From: Adenophora triphylla var. japonica
Taxonomy: Eukaryota > Streptophyta > Magnoliopsida > Asterales > Campanulaceae
Direction: 5' to 3'
NCBI GenBank assembly: GCA_022495995.1
Contig: JAFEMH010007465.1
Location: 1-64,000 of the forward strand
Length of the DNA: 64,000 nucleotides
Positions 32,056-42,564 of the stretch are shown one piece after another. The notes under the pieces are model-generated. The model made no database searches, was not told the origin of the DNA, and worked only from the letters and a program-made list of their open reading frames with translations. Numbering within the stretch: the stretch's first letter is position 1; every line of letters starts with the position of its first letter. Both the position numbers and the translations under genes were made by a program.

Positions 32056-32232
32056 GTTATTATAATATATGAAAGCACTTAATATAATCTTGATTAGTTA
32101 TAAGTCACTACTAAACCTTTTGCTATTTTTGTCTTGTCATTTCCTTTTATTTCTCCTTCTTTTTAAATATTATTATAATATCTTATCTTCATCCTCTCCT
32201 TTTTTTTTTTTTCCTTTTCTCGTTTTTATTTA
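32047..32232 (+). repeat. 186-bp direct repeat, copy 2
   Basis: Same 186 bases as 19742-19927. Its last base, A, is the host base before the Helitron start TCTATC at 32233. Confidence 0.9.
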
Positions 32233-32698
32233 TCTATCTATAATTATATAATGAGGCAAGTGCAAGCACCATTTTCCCGCTCAAAATAAGGGTAGATAAG
32301 TAATTTTATGTTCAATCATATTTGTAATTACAATTCCTTAGAGTGGTATTTTGATATGCATTGTTCTCGAATTTGCGTCCTTTTGTATTCCTCTTCTTCT
32401 CGATCTCTCTCTACCCCTCTCCAGCGTCACTCTCTCTCCCCCCCTCTCAAGCGTCACTTCCCCCGAGTTGATGTCGCCCCCTCACTCTCTTCTTCCATGG
32501 TTGCCGCCGCTCTCTCTTCTCTCTTCTCTCTTCTGCAAAATATTCTTCTCTCTTCTCTTTATCTACATTTCTCTGTTCGCAAGATGTGTTTTTGCCTTAG
32601 ATCCATTTGTTTCCTACAAGTTTGTGGTGTCTTACATCACTGCCTCCCTTTTGGGCGTTCCCCAACAGGTCTGTTCTTCATTTCTCCTTTTCTCTATC

Positions 32699-32719
32699 AC
32701 ACACACACACACACACATT
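32699..32719 (+). repeat. (CA)n microsatellite
   Basis: Ten or so CA units; the ORFs at 32308-32790 that cross it are not protein-like. Confidence 0.9.
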
Positions 32720-32843
32720 TTGCTGAATTTTGTCAAGTGGGTGTGCTTAATTTGAGTTCAAGATTATTGGGTTTGCTTTTGTTTGTCTAGGTTTTGAATA
32801 TTTGGCAGTTCTCCAATGAATATTTGTCGAGATCTGGGGTGAT

Positions 32844-33420
32844 TTGGCTCATCGATTTGTGCAAGAAAATGTTGCACGAATTTATCAAATTAGGAAAGAA
32901 ATTTCTTCATATGTCAAAGGAAATCTCTCTGTTTCAAACTATTTTACCAAATTCCGTGGACTATGGGATGAATTATCAAGTGTTTCTGCTCCAAAAATGA
33001 TATGTACTTTTGGTGCTAGCAAGGAATTACAAAGGAATGAGGAGTTGCTAAAGGTTACTCATTTTCTGATGGGATTACATGACAATTATACATCTATTAG
33101 AGGCAAAATTCTAGCTATGGATCCTCTTCCTAATATGAGCCAAGTCCTTTCTCTTATTAGTCAAGATGAGAAACAATAAGCTTGTGCCTTAGCTGTTAAC
33201 ATCAGTTCTTAGTTTTCCTGATTTTGCTACAGCTTTATTGGCTAAAGGTCCTAATTCCTTCAACAGGTTGACTCCTGGATCTAGGAAGCCTGATAAAGTC
33301 AATAAAGCTGATCTTAATTGTACTTATTGTGGAGGCAATGGTCATCTCAGAGATAGTTGCTTCTTTCTCCATGGCTTTCCTGACTGACACAGGTTGCATG
33401 GTGTGAAGCCAGATCCTGCC
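32844..33420 (+). pseudogene. Copia gag remnant inside the Helitron
   Basis: Frame 32844-33179 reads ARIYQIRKEISSYVKGNLSV, FTKFRGLWDELSS and THFLMGLHDNYTSIRGKIL, the UBN2-type gag of copia elements. After a stop and frame change, about 33223-33420 reads FPDFATALL and a CCHC knuckle CTYCGGNGHLRDSC. No pol follows and no LTRs flank it. Confidence 0.75.
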
Positions 33421-33823
33421 TAAATGCCTAAGAACTTAAAGTCTAAATATGCTTCTGTCTGCTCTGAAAGAGAGAGAGAAATGAGGGAGGAAATGGTGGT
33501 GAGAATGACTCTGTTAATGAACATTCTGTTGTGGCCGAGCTTCATCAATGGTGATAAAGATCCGTCCCACGGTCAGTTTTTTAGTTTCCTTGACGTTCTT
33601 TGAGTTTGCATTTCAAGTTTTTGTTTATTTAAGATTTGTGTTTGAGTGTTATTTTGTGGTACATAAACCCGTGCGCCACACTATTTAAAAGCTTGCTACT
33701 GTTGTGAACTTAAATTTGTTAGTAAGAATTAAGCGTGAACTGAAGTTAATTTTTCCAAATGCCGATTACTTCTCCATCCTTGAGAAAATTACAAATAAAT
33801 TCTCATTTGCACATTGTTTCTTA

Positions 33824-34074
33824 CTCCCTCCGTCCCGAAATGATCTTCCTACTTTTTTTGTTGTCACTATGAAGGTACTTTGAGCAATAAATTTAGGCCA
33901 CTTCAATTATCCCAATAAAAAAATTAAACATGTTATTGATCCACCATCATAAATACTATCAATAACAGTCTTTAGATGTTAACTAGGATAATTATATCAG
34001 CCTAAAATTATTGCTCAAAATACCTTCATGCTATTGACCAAAAAAGTAGGAAGATCATTTCGGGGCGGAGGGAG
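33824..34074. mobile_element. Stowaway-like MITE, 251 bp
   Basis: It starts CTCCCTCCGTCCCGAAATGA and ends with its near-perfect inverse (one mismatch in the first 30 bases), flanked by TA on both sides (33822-33823, 34075-34076). Inner sequences are also inversely related, so nearly the whole element can fold back. The start, end and TA duplication are those of Stowaway MITEs of the Tc1/mariner superfamily. Confidence 0.93.
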
Positions 34075-34113
34075 TAGTTATTTCCTGGTATTTATCTTAT
34101 GCTTTGGTTTCAG

Positions 34114-34365
34114 AGCGAGTACCAACGAGGTGTTAGTGCCTGGAACTTCGATCTGAAGGATTTGAAGTTCCAAGCATCAATGGTATACTTATCATGCTGT
34201 AATTCTTTTGACTTAAGATACCTGCTTCCAAATGTCTTTAGCATCTGAAGTAGTTTGCTTCTTTGACTCATTAAATGGTGTCCAACTATATGGCAGGTTC
34301 AAGATGATGACGAAATACAGGATATTACAAAAGAAGATGAACGCTTGAATTCATTTGTCGAAAAG
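34114..34365 (+). CDS. Two captured exons of an unidentified gene
   Basis: Exon 34114-34182 (69 bases, AG/AGCGAG to ATG/GTATAC) encodes SEYQRGVSAWNFDLKDLK... and exon 34297-34365 (69 bases, GCAG/GTTC to AAAG/GTAGG) encodes VQDDDEIQDITKEDERLNSF.... Both are whole codons and keep one frame if spliced. I do not recognise the protein. Exons in an otherwise non-coding Helitron are typical of gene capture. Confidence 0.5.
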
Positions 34366-34444
34366 GTAGGTTCTCTGTCTACAAAATAATCTCATCTTTT
34401 GAATGTTCCCAGACTTCACTTTTGCTAATTCTTCATAATTTGTA

Positions 34445-34709
34445 CTCCCTCTGTCCCATTTGAAATTGCAAAATTTGCTATTTTGGGTGTCCCACTTAAA
34501 ATTGCAAAATCCCAAAATGGCAAGTTTTTATTATTTTTTAAATAATGGGGACCCCCTTGTCATATTCACAACAACTACCCACTTACTATTCCCGACCCCC
34601 TCTTTCTCTCTCCTGCCTCATTATCTTCACTCACATTTATATTACATACTCCCTCTTTATTCCAGTGCACGATGTTTTTTATTTGCAATTTGAAATGGGA
34701 TGAAGGGAG
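34445..34709. mobile_element. Stowaway-like MITE, 265 bp
   Basis: It starts CTCCCTCTGTCCCATTTGAA and ends with the inverse (TTTGAAATGGGATGAAGGGAG), flanked by TA at 34443-34444 and 34710-34711. The inner ATTGCAAA words are also mirrored. Confidence 0.88.
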
Positions 34710-34771
34710 TAATCTTTTCTGAATTCCCTTCTAGGTAATAATTTATTTTTGTTTCTTTTTTGCTACTGCAG

Positions 34772-34821
34772 AGCTCATCTAATCCTAGATCTTCTTTCGG
34801 TAAAAAAATTTCCGCTTACAG
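34772..34821 (+). CDS. Captured exon, unidentified
   Basis: CTGCAG/AGCTCA to ACAG/GTAAAT frames 50 bases that read SSSNPRSSFGKKISAYR. It follows the exons at 34114-34365 with a MITE in the intron and may be from the same gene. Confidence 0.4.
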
Positions 34822-36289
34822 GTAAATATTACATCGCTTGTAGTTATTGGCATTTGCTCTATTGCAGCGCCTTTTTGTTTATACAGATGCTTTGGCTGGG
34901 TAGACTTTTAACATATGCAGGATGTGATATTTGAAAGGCAAATATCTGTAATAGAAATGAAATGTTGATATCTTTGCCTTTGTCCCTTGTGGTGTGTTTC
35001 CTTTGTGAAATACACCAAATGTTGCTTTATGTGGATGGATGGCATCACACACCCATCATCTTGTATTAGAACTTGAGAGAATATGCTAACATCAAGAGTA
35101 GATGAACTATGTAGTCCATTGACGAGGAATACATCTCTTTAGTTCACCATTTCCTGAAGTTCCTTGCAAGGCAGGAAACAGCTTAGAGCAATCTTTAGCT
35201 GGAATCACCAAGTATGTATGTCCCTTAAATCAAGTGTGTTCAACATGCATTTAGTTTTGTAGTCATTTCTTGGTGCAATAATAAAATAAATTGTGAAGCT
35301 CCAAAGTGTTATGGTGAGGATTAAGTCAATAAATACTCCCTATCTTCTTAGATTTTAGAACAACCTGTTGTTCTATTAGTTTTCTCAGAATTAACATTAC
35401 TGGCAAAGAATAAATATTTAATTTGGAAATAGTTACAGTGCTTTTCAAGGCTGCTAAGATTTTCTGCCAATCATTATGAAATGGACTCATTCTCGATTTG
35501 TGCTTTTCAGACTAATTTATTTGTTCTTCTCTAAGTAGTTTGACTGAATCAAACTTAGCTTCTCTCTCTCTCTGTGCTACCTTTTTGCGTAGTAAAATAA
35601 ATATATTAGTTGAGTACCAAGGTTACATGAATCCCTCTTTCCCTCCTAAATTTTCATTATTATGCATTTGATATCTTAATTTTTGGTTCAACTGCAGAGC
35701 TTTTAGTTAACTTCATCTGCTCTAATTTGCTATCTTCTCTCACTTTCTTGAATATTCCATCATTCCATGAAAAGGCGAAGCTCGATTAATTTTCTGGTAG
35801 TCTATCTTCTAAAACTTTGCCGTCTAATCATTCCTTCTCATTTTCCTTGCTTCAATCTTTTTTCCTTTTTTAGAAAAATGTATCATTTCTTTTTGTTTTG
35901 GGAAGGCCAATAAATATTCTAGAAACAAATGGTTGTCATTCTCAACAAATTACGGAAATCAGAAATTAGAACATTGTGTTCGATGTTCTTCAGTAGCTTG
36001 CTATGGAAAGTGTGGAATGGAATTGTCTACATGAGAAAAAAAATCAGCTCACTGTGCAAACTTGGGACAAGTATATTTAGTTTGGGTTTTGGTAATAATA
36101 GAGGCAGGACCGGTGAGTACAGGATGGTAGTAACGAGAGCGGATATGTTTAGGATCTGATTAAAGGTGAAATAAAGGTGAATGTTGGTTTTTTTTATAAT
36201 ATTTTGTCAATACCTTTTATATTTATTTATTTTAAATTCTATATTAACATTTATAGATAGTAACACTTTTAATTTAGATGCTACCATTG
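34822..36289 (+). other. Helitron interior without recognisable genes
   Basis: AT-rich, intron-like sequence with CT-rich tracts. ORFs at 34749-34934 and 35929-36159 show no known domain. A possible MITE start (ACTCCCTATCTTCTTAGA) at 35335 has no matching end. Confidence 0.4.
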
Positions 36290-36367
36290 TCTAAGTAAAT
36301 ACATGACTGGTCTAATGGAAACATCATTATGTGATCTAATGGAAACATCATTATGGGACGGAGGGAG
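36290..36367. mobile_element. MITE end fragment
   Basis: ATTATGGGACGGAGGGAG followed by TA is the end of a Stowaway-like MITE. A 25-base segment, CTAATGGAAACATCATTATG, is tandemly doubled inside it. The other end is missing. Confidence 0.6.
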
Positions 36368-36413
36368 TATTTGCACATTATTTAGGTGTTGTAATGATGG
36401 GTGTTGTGATGCA

Positions 36414-36614
36414 GGGGTTGAACATGAAAGTTACGCAACGGCAAATTGAGTCTGCAATTGCCTCAACAGTATAAATCGAGAAGTTAAAAGGTCTGCTGTA
36501 ATATTACTAATGTAGATTTATGTAAAGGAAGGTAGAAAACATTACGAGCTGATGGATTCGCTTGAGAATTGTCATAACCAGTGCGGCTTAGAGGAGGAAA
36601 TGTATACGTTTCAG
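36414..36614 (+). CDS. Two further captured exons, unidentified
   Basis: Exon at about 36414-36468 (GATGCAG/GGG to AACA/GTATAA) reads GLNMKVTQRQIESAIAS. Exon 36528-36614 (GTAAAG/GAAGG to TTCAG/GTTTGT, 87 bases) reads EGRKHYELMDSLENCHNQCG then LEEEMYTFQ. The second is open throughout and protein-like. The source gene is unknown to me. Confidence 0.45.
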
Positions 36615-37501
36615 GTTTGTCTTATGTCTAAATAAATGTATTGGAATGGTGCCAATATTGGCTGCATTCAACTGTTTAAATGTGAATTTCACTTATTTAC
36701 AAATAAATTGTGACACTTATTATTATGAAACGGAATGAGTGAAATGTTGACAAGTCAAATATGAGCGTAAATATCAAGGGTTGAGGAAGTAGTAAGAAAC
36801 ATGAACATCAAGTATAGTGCGGATAATTTTCTAGGTATATTTGATTATAATCTCTTTGCTCTGCACACACACAAAAAAAATAAAAAAATACTTAAAACAC
36901 TTGCTCCCCCACCCCCACCCAAAATAATAAAATATAATCTCCCACCCAAAATAATAAAATATAATCTCATTTGAAAAATCAAACTTTTAATGTAGCTTTA
37001 TTTGCTTATGTTGTTTGTACATTTTTGAAATTGCATTAGAATTACAGCCTTTTAACAAGACCTTTTTTTTTTGAACAACCCAAAAAGAAAAAAAGGTCTA
37101 TTACTCAGGAATGGATGGAGCATTTGAAAAAGAAAGCTACTATTCTTGAATTCTTAGAAAGATAGTGAATCCACTAAAGTTCAGGAACTCATAGTCTATT
37201 TTTGCTACCTCAAAGCTAGATATCTCTTTGATGAAATGTTTATTTATAAGAGTTTTTTATCAGTTAATTTTGTTTTCACCTTTTAGAAATTACAACCCAG
37301 AAAAGCTTTGAAGTAATATATGACTTAATGTTGTGTACAAAGAAATTTTTCAAAATATTTAATACTATTATGGTAATAATGACATTATATTTTTCTTGAA
37401 TTAATTGTCTTTAAAATTTATTTTATTTAATTAATCTTCATAGATTTATAGCTTTAGGCATATTCTTTGATTTGTTTAAATTTTTTGTCATAGTATCTTG
37501 T

Positions 37502-37531
37502 CGTGCGTTTCACGCACGGGTGTTACGCTAG
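37502..37531 (+). terminator. Helitron 3' terminus with hairpin
   Basis: CGTGCGT (37502-37508), loop TTC, ACGCACG (37512-37518), then GGTGTTACG and CTAG (37528-37531) before T. The stem is perfect over 7 bp. This is a textbook plant Helitron 3' end. Confidence 0.92.
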
Positions 37532-37724
37532 TTTTTACATAATGATATTACATTATCGCATCAAATCCGACTATATATACGCATTCGACTTAACTTTAAC
37601 CTCTAACAACATTAAAAAAAAGTTAGTTTATGTTCATAACTATACGAAATTAACAATATTTTGCCAAAAGCCAATGACATACAAAAAAGTTAGATTCTTC
37701 ACCGCACCAACCACCGACACAAAT
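37532..37724. other. Host or older-repeat flank
   Basis: ATTACATTATCGCATCAAAT and, after the hAT element, ATTGCATTACTGCATCAAAT (39370 on) are alike for about 40 bases, so this flank seems to be an old tandem duplicate into whose second copy the hAT element inserted. No gene is visible. Confidence 0.4.
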
Positions 37725-37732
37725 ATTGCATT
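37725..37732. repeat. hAT target site duplication, left (ATTGCATT)
   Basis: Eight bases repeated exactly at 39370-39377. Confidence 0.95.
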
Positions 37733-39369
37733 CAGGGCCGGCCCTTACTTAAGGCAGGTGAGGCCTGGGCTTCAGGCCCCCTAAATTTGCCAATTTTTTG
37801 GGGCCCCAAAATTTAGGGGCTTAGTGGTAATATATCGAAAGTGAGGGGCCTCATTATAAAAAAAATTAATTATACCCCCTGAAAAAATACACAAAACCCC
37901 CCTCAAAATATATATAAAAAAACCACCTATATAATGATCTGAAATTGCAAAAATCAGTACGCAGCACACATTTACAAACCTCACCCCTTCCTAAATCCTA
38001 GTAGGATTCGCCCGCAATTAGCCGTTGAAGACGCCGCACGAAGACGAAGGTCGAAGGTCACGACTTACGGCATCGGTCACGGCGGCGCTCCTTCTCCGTT
38101 CAGGCGCTCCGGAGGACCGGAGCTTCTCCCTCTCCGTTCACACTTCACGGCGTGACGGCGTCTGCCCTGTTCGCACTTTTCCCATCTGGGTTCTCTTCTC
38201 TCCTCAATCGACAAATTTAATCAAGGTAAGTCCCCCTTTTCAATTGATTGATTTTGTAGTTTGCAATGGGTCTAGACGTCTCATGTTTTTTTTTTTTTAA
38301 TTTGGGTTCTTTTTGTTTAGTTTTATGTGAAATTATTTTAAATATGCATTTTGGTGAATCTTTAATGGTGACTTTGTAAAATTAAATTTATTAGGCAGGA
38401 TGAATTAATGATTTAGGATATTTAGGGTTAGGGTTTTTATTCTAGATTAGGAATTTAGGGTTAGGGCTTTTGATTTAGGGTAAAATTAAATTTATTGAAT
38501 GTGTTCTTGGGTTTGGTTTGGATTACATAGATGATTTATTTTTATTTTTGATTTGTTTGCTTAATTTATTAGGCAGGATGATGATTTAGGATATTTAACT
38601 CTCTAATTATATTTTGAATTATTATAATTGAAAGTCAATTGATCATAATCTCAGAGACTTGTTGGTGGAAAAAGGGCCAATAAGAGTTGAAATGGAAGAA
38701 TCTGAATATCCGAGGGATGATTCAGATAAGAAGCGACAATCCTAGAGCATTTTATACACCTTGTGATTGTCATAGTTTCAATGATGCTTTAAGAGAAGCA
38801 GTGTCATACATTGTACACTAATCTTTGTAAGAAATAATAATACACTAAAGATCTTTTTTACAGTAATCAGAACCCTAGTTATGGGTAAGTTGAGTTTTGT
38901 TATACAAAGACTTATCTGATTGAAATCATGAGTAATGGCACTGCTTCGTTAGTTTCAGATTTTGCTTATCTTTCTAATTTAATTGGAATATGTGTGTTTA
39001 TGCTGGTCAGTCTGACTAGGTACTTGGAGCAGTAAAGTATTTTTGCAGCACTTTCATTGGCTCCATTTTTTTTTGCTCTTATTGTTGTTAAGGCTGTATT
39101 TAAACATAGATAATAGTACTAAAATTGAAGCTTGAGGTACATGAGGATTTATTGAAATGAGATTCTTGAACACATAGGTAGAAGTATGAAAACTTCAGAC
39201 GCATAAGGAAATGGTCATAAACTAGGCACTTAAAGAAAGACGGCCTTGCTCCACCATTAATTTTATGCAGTCATCAAAAATTTTGCAGGTTTGAGACTAT
39301 GGACCCGAATATCGAAGGCCCCATTTAAGTTACCGGCCTAGGGCCCCGAATATCACAGGGCCGGCCCTG
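37733..39369. mobile_element. Non-autonomous hAT element, 1637 bp
   Basis: Ends are CAGGGCCGGCCCT and its exact inverse AGGGCCGGCCCTG. Subterminal CCCC and GGCCCC words recur near both ends, and an 8-bp duplication flanks the element, as in the hAT superfamily. The 1.6-kb interior has a GC-rich 38030-38230 part that ends in an exon-like border (TCAAG/GTAAGT) and then AT-rich sequence, but no transposase. The TTTAGGG words at 38420-38480 are too few to be telomeric. Confidence 0.9.
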
Positions 39370-39377
39370 ATTGCATT
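39370..39377. repeat. hAT target site duplication, right (ATTGCATT)
   Basis: Identical to 37725-37732. Confidence 0.95.
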
Positions 39378-39589
39378 ACTGCATCAAATTTGACTACAAG
39401 CGTCACCAACGTTCACAAAGCTCGAACAACATCCTCTAGCACTCTCCTCCAATTAACTCACTTCATATGACCAATGCAACATTTAACTTTTATTAGATGT
39501 CATAATATTGAATGCATATATACAGTATTATCATTAAAACTGCTAAAATATATGAATAGATAAAAACGAAGTTTCATCTTAATACAGTG

Positions 39590-40575
39590 TGTTAGTGTAA
39601 AACACAGATGATATCCTAAGTGATTTCAGCACTTTTCAGATGATTTTCCAAATGATTTCCTGTGCTGGAAAGTATACAGTTGCACATTTTTTGATTAAAT
39701 TGTTTATTTACTAATGTGGTAATATGATTTGTTTAGTATATGTTGTAAGTCCATATTTCAGGTTATAACATGGTTGGATTAATTACTAGAAACAAGGAAT
39801 GAAGTTGTTGAAGGATTTATACGTAAATGAGAGATTTACGAATAACTTTGCTTGGTCCATTTACTGTGTTGCTGAATCAAAATGTGGAAGACCAAGTCAA
39901 GGGAGATTGTTGCTGTTTATTATAAAGTACAAGTTTGAGAAAGCAAGAGAGTACAAGATGAGAAAGAACGGACTTGGGCACCAAGATACGATTGCTACAG
40001 TTGTGGGATGTTGGCGCATGATGTGAGGAGCAAGCCCAACAATCTCTCCACTCTCCACTCTCCCTACACGATCAAGACAGCCCCAAGGCTGTTAGTTTGA
40101 GTAGCCTTCAAGATACTTGAAGACTATAAATATGCATTGAAGGGGACACTTCAAGATAAGCCAATTTTACACACCTTCAAGCATATAGAGATAGAGTTCT
40201 TAGTTGGTTCGATTTGTTTCATCCTCCCATATAATATTTCACACTTGATTACCTTGGTTTCAAGTTGTGTGTTAGCTAGGATTGTAATTCGTTCTTTATC
40301 TCTTGTTCCATAGAACTTACATTGTATTAGTTATAGGGAACAACTTCGGCTTTTGTAATTCATTTTATATAGTGATTATAAAGTTTTGCCTAATAGGCAT
40401 CCTCAAGTTATATAATTTATATAACTTGAGAAAAACAATTTTGATGTTATTTTCTGCTCCAATCTCTTTACAAAATTGTTTTTCATTTCGAAGTGTTTGT
40501 GTGATATCTCAAGTGCTATCGTTGGTGCTGTTATCACCTTGGATATCACTTGTGTTTCAGGCCATGACAATTTCA
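39590..40575 (+). repeat. 5' LTR of element A
   Basis: Starts TGTTAGTG and ends TTTCA two bases before the primer site; an end at GACA (40569) is the alternative. A TATA box TATAAATAT is at 40125-40133. GATATC- and AGTGCT-type words (for example GTGATATC, AGTGCTA) occur at both ends. Confidence 0.75.
40125..40133 (+). promoter_or_regulatory. LTR TATA box of element A
   Basis: TATAAATAT, preceded by a CT and GA-rich stretch, about 450 bases before the LTR end. Confidence 0.6.
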
Positions 40576-40577
40576 AT

Positions 40578-40590
40578 TGGTATCAGAGCC
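40578..40590 (+). other. Primer binding site, initiator-Met tRNA
   Basis: TGGTATCAGAGCC is the standard plant copia primer site complementary to the 3' end of initiator tRNA-Met. Confidence 0.95.
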
Positions 40591-40625
40591 TATCAATTGA
40601 CATACTAAGTGCTAGATCCGGTGTC

Positions 40626-42564
40626 ATGGCTTTTGATCCTGCAAATCCAAACCAATAATGTCTTCCTGTTATAGATGGTTCGAATTATGCATATTGGAAG
40701 ATCTGTCTTCGCTCGCATATCAAATCAATTGATCTTCGAGCTTGGCGATCTGTAGTTAATGGATACTCTCTTCCATTGTTACCTCCAGATGAGGATGATG
40801 ACATTCAAGTTAAACCTGAAGCCGAGTGGACTAATGAAGAGATTGTCCTAGCTAACTACAATGAAAAAGCTCTTAATGCTATTTTTGAGTGGGTTGACAT
40901 GCACATTTTTAAACTAGTTCAAAACAGTTCCACAACAAAGAAAGCTTGGTATATATTACAAAGTTTTATTTGAAGGTGATTCTAGTGTGCGTGAAAACAA
41001 ACTTAGAGGTCTTACTAGCATGTTTGAAAGGTTGAGAATGGGTGAAAATGTTACCATTTCCTCTTATTTTGAAAAATTGTTTGACATTGCAAATGAGTGT
41101 CAAATTTTAGGTGAACCTTTTACAAATAAATAACTGGTTTCAAAGGCTATTAGAACTCTCCCTGAGTGTTTTAATATGAAGGTTTCATCTATAGAAGAGG
41201 CTCACAACCTTTCTACTATGGACATCAATTCCTTAATGAGCATTTTGAAAATTTTTGAGTCAAATCTTGCTGAGCAAAGTGAAGCTTCTAAAGGCAAGAG
41301 CATTGATTTAAAAGTTCAATCCTCAAGTTTATCAAATGATGAGGATGACGAATTTTTTGAGGAATTAGGTGAAGATGCTAGTGTTACCTTGCTTGCTAGG
41401 AAATATAATTCTATGTTAAAAAAGTTTAACAAAGAAAATGTGCAGGTTAAGGCTAAAGAGCAAACCAAGGTGTACAATTCAATGCCGAAGAGGAAATTCC
41501 CATCTACTAAAAAAGGTGGTCCCATAAGAAGAGCATCATCAGATCAATCTAGATCAGATCTGAAGTACCTTGAGTCAATCCAATGTCACAAATGCTCTGG
41601 GTGGGGTCATTACTCAAACGAGTATGCTAACACTCTAATGAAGATGGGGAAGAACCTATAGGTATCCCTCAGTGACAATGAAGATGAGGAGATCAATCAA
41701 TCTGAAGATTCAGATCAAACAGCAATGATGGTCACAAATTGTGACTCGGACACTGACAGTGTTATCTCGAGTGTTACCCAAGCAGGGAAAGCACCTGAGA
41801 TATCATCCAGCAGGTATACCAATTTTAATTTAACAAATGTTGTTTATTTTGTGGATTCTGTTAACATGGATGTAGGTAGTTCACAAGAGTGTGAACAAAG
41901 TAATGAGTTCAGCAAGGATGAACTCATTTGTGGTCTTAAGAACCTTTGCAAAGAATTGCTTGATGAATGGAAGAAAGAGAACAAGAATGTGGTGTTCATG
42001 TCCAAAGAGGTTCAAGATCTGACTGATGGCATGACTAAGTTGGAAGTCCAACTCACAAAAAATGATGCAGAGCTGGACAAAGTAAAGACCAAACTTACTC
42101 TAGCCGAGGCCACATTTAAAAAACTCAACACGGGTTCTTCCAAGCTGGATGAAATCCTTGGGTTGAGAAAACCACTCAAGGCAGGTATGGGTTTTCAAGA
42201 GTCTTTAAATGCTATTACTTCTACTTTGGCTAATCAGGAAGATAAAATGGTTTTTGTTAAAGAAAGGGATAATGTTGAACTTTTCTCTTCAGATAGGACT
42301 TCTGACAAAGAGAGAGTATGTAACTATTGTTACTCTACTGGACATTTTAAAAATAAATGTAAAACTCTTTTAAAGAAACATTCCAGTTCATCAGTGCTAC
42401 CTGAAGTGTTGCCTAGCACTTCAGATATCACTTGCAGTCAGAAGGGAATTAATCAAAGTAAGAAAGCATGGAAACCTAAATCTGATCTGAGATGTGATGT
42501 TGTTTACACTGCTTTAAAGACCAATGTTGAAGGTTCATGGTATTTTGAGTGGTTGTTCACGTAA
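40626..42564 (+). pseudogene. Element A gag with coiled coil and zinc knuckles
   Basis: MAFDPANPNQ at 40626 is cut by a stop after ten codons. Further pieces read YAYWKICLRSHIKSIDLRAW, then (another frame) ENKLRGLTSMFERLRMGENV, and 41176-41661 with MDINSLMSILKIFESNLAEQ. The first knuckle reads CHKCSGWGHYSNEY, where the last Cys has become Tyr. The part 41725-42564 is a coiled coil (LTDGMTKLEVQLTKNDAELD) with a second knuckle CNYCYSTGHFKNKC. At least two stops and two frameshifts disable it. Confidence 0.85.

Larger units (their letters stand above)
32233..37531 (+). mobile_element. Non-autonomous Helitron, 5.3 kb
   Basis: It begins TCTATCTATAATTATATAAT after a host A and ends with a 7-bp hairpin, nine bases and CTAG before a host T, the A-TC...CTRR-T structure of plant Helitrons. 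It has no Rep or helicase. Inside are a copia gag remnant, at least five exon-like segments with GT-AG borders, two complete Stowaway-like MITEs and a MITE end. The 5' end is judged only from TC, the AT target and AT-rich start, so it is less sure than the 3' end. Confidence 0.75.

Noticed and set aside
38400..38490. TTTAGGG words like plant telomere repeats
   Set aside because: Only a few scattered units inside the hAT element; no array.
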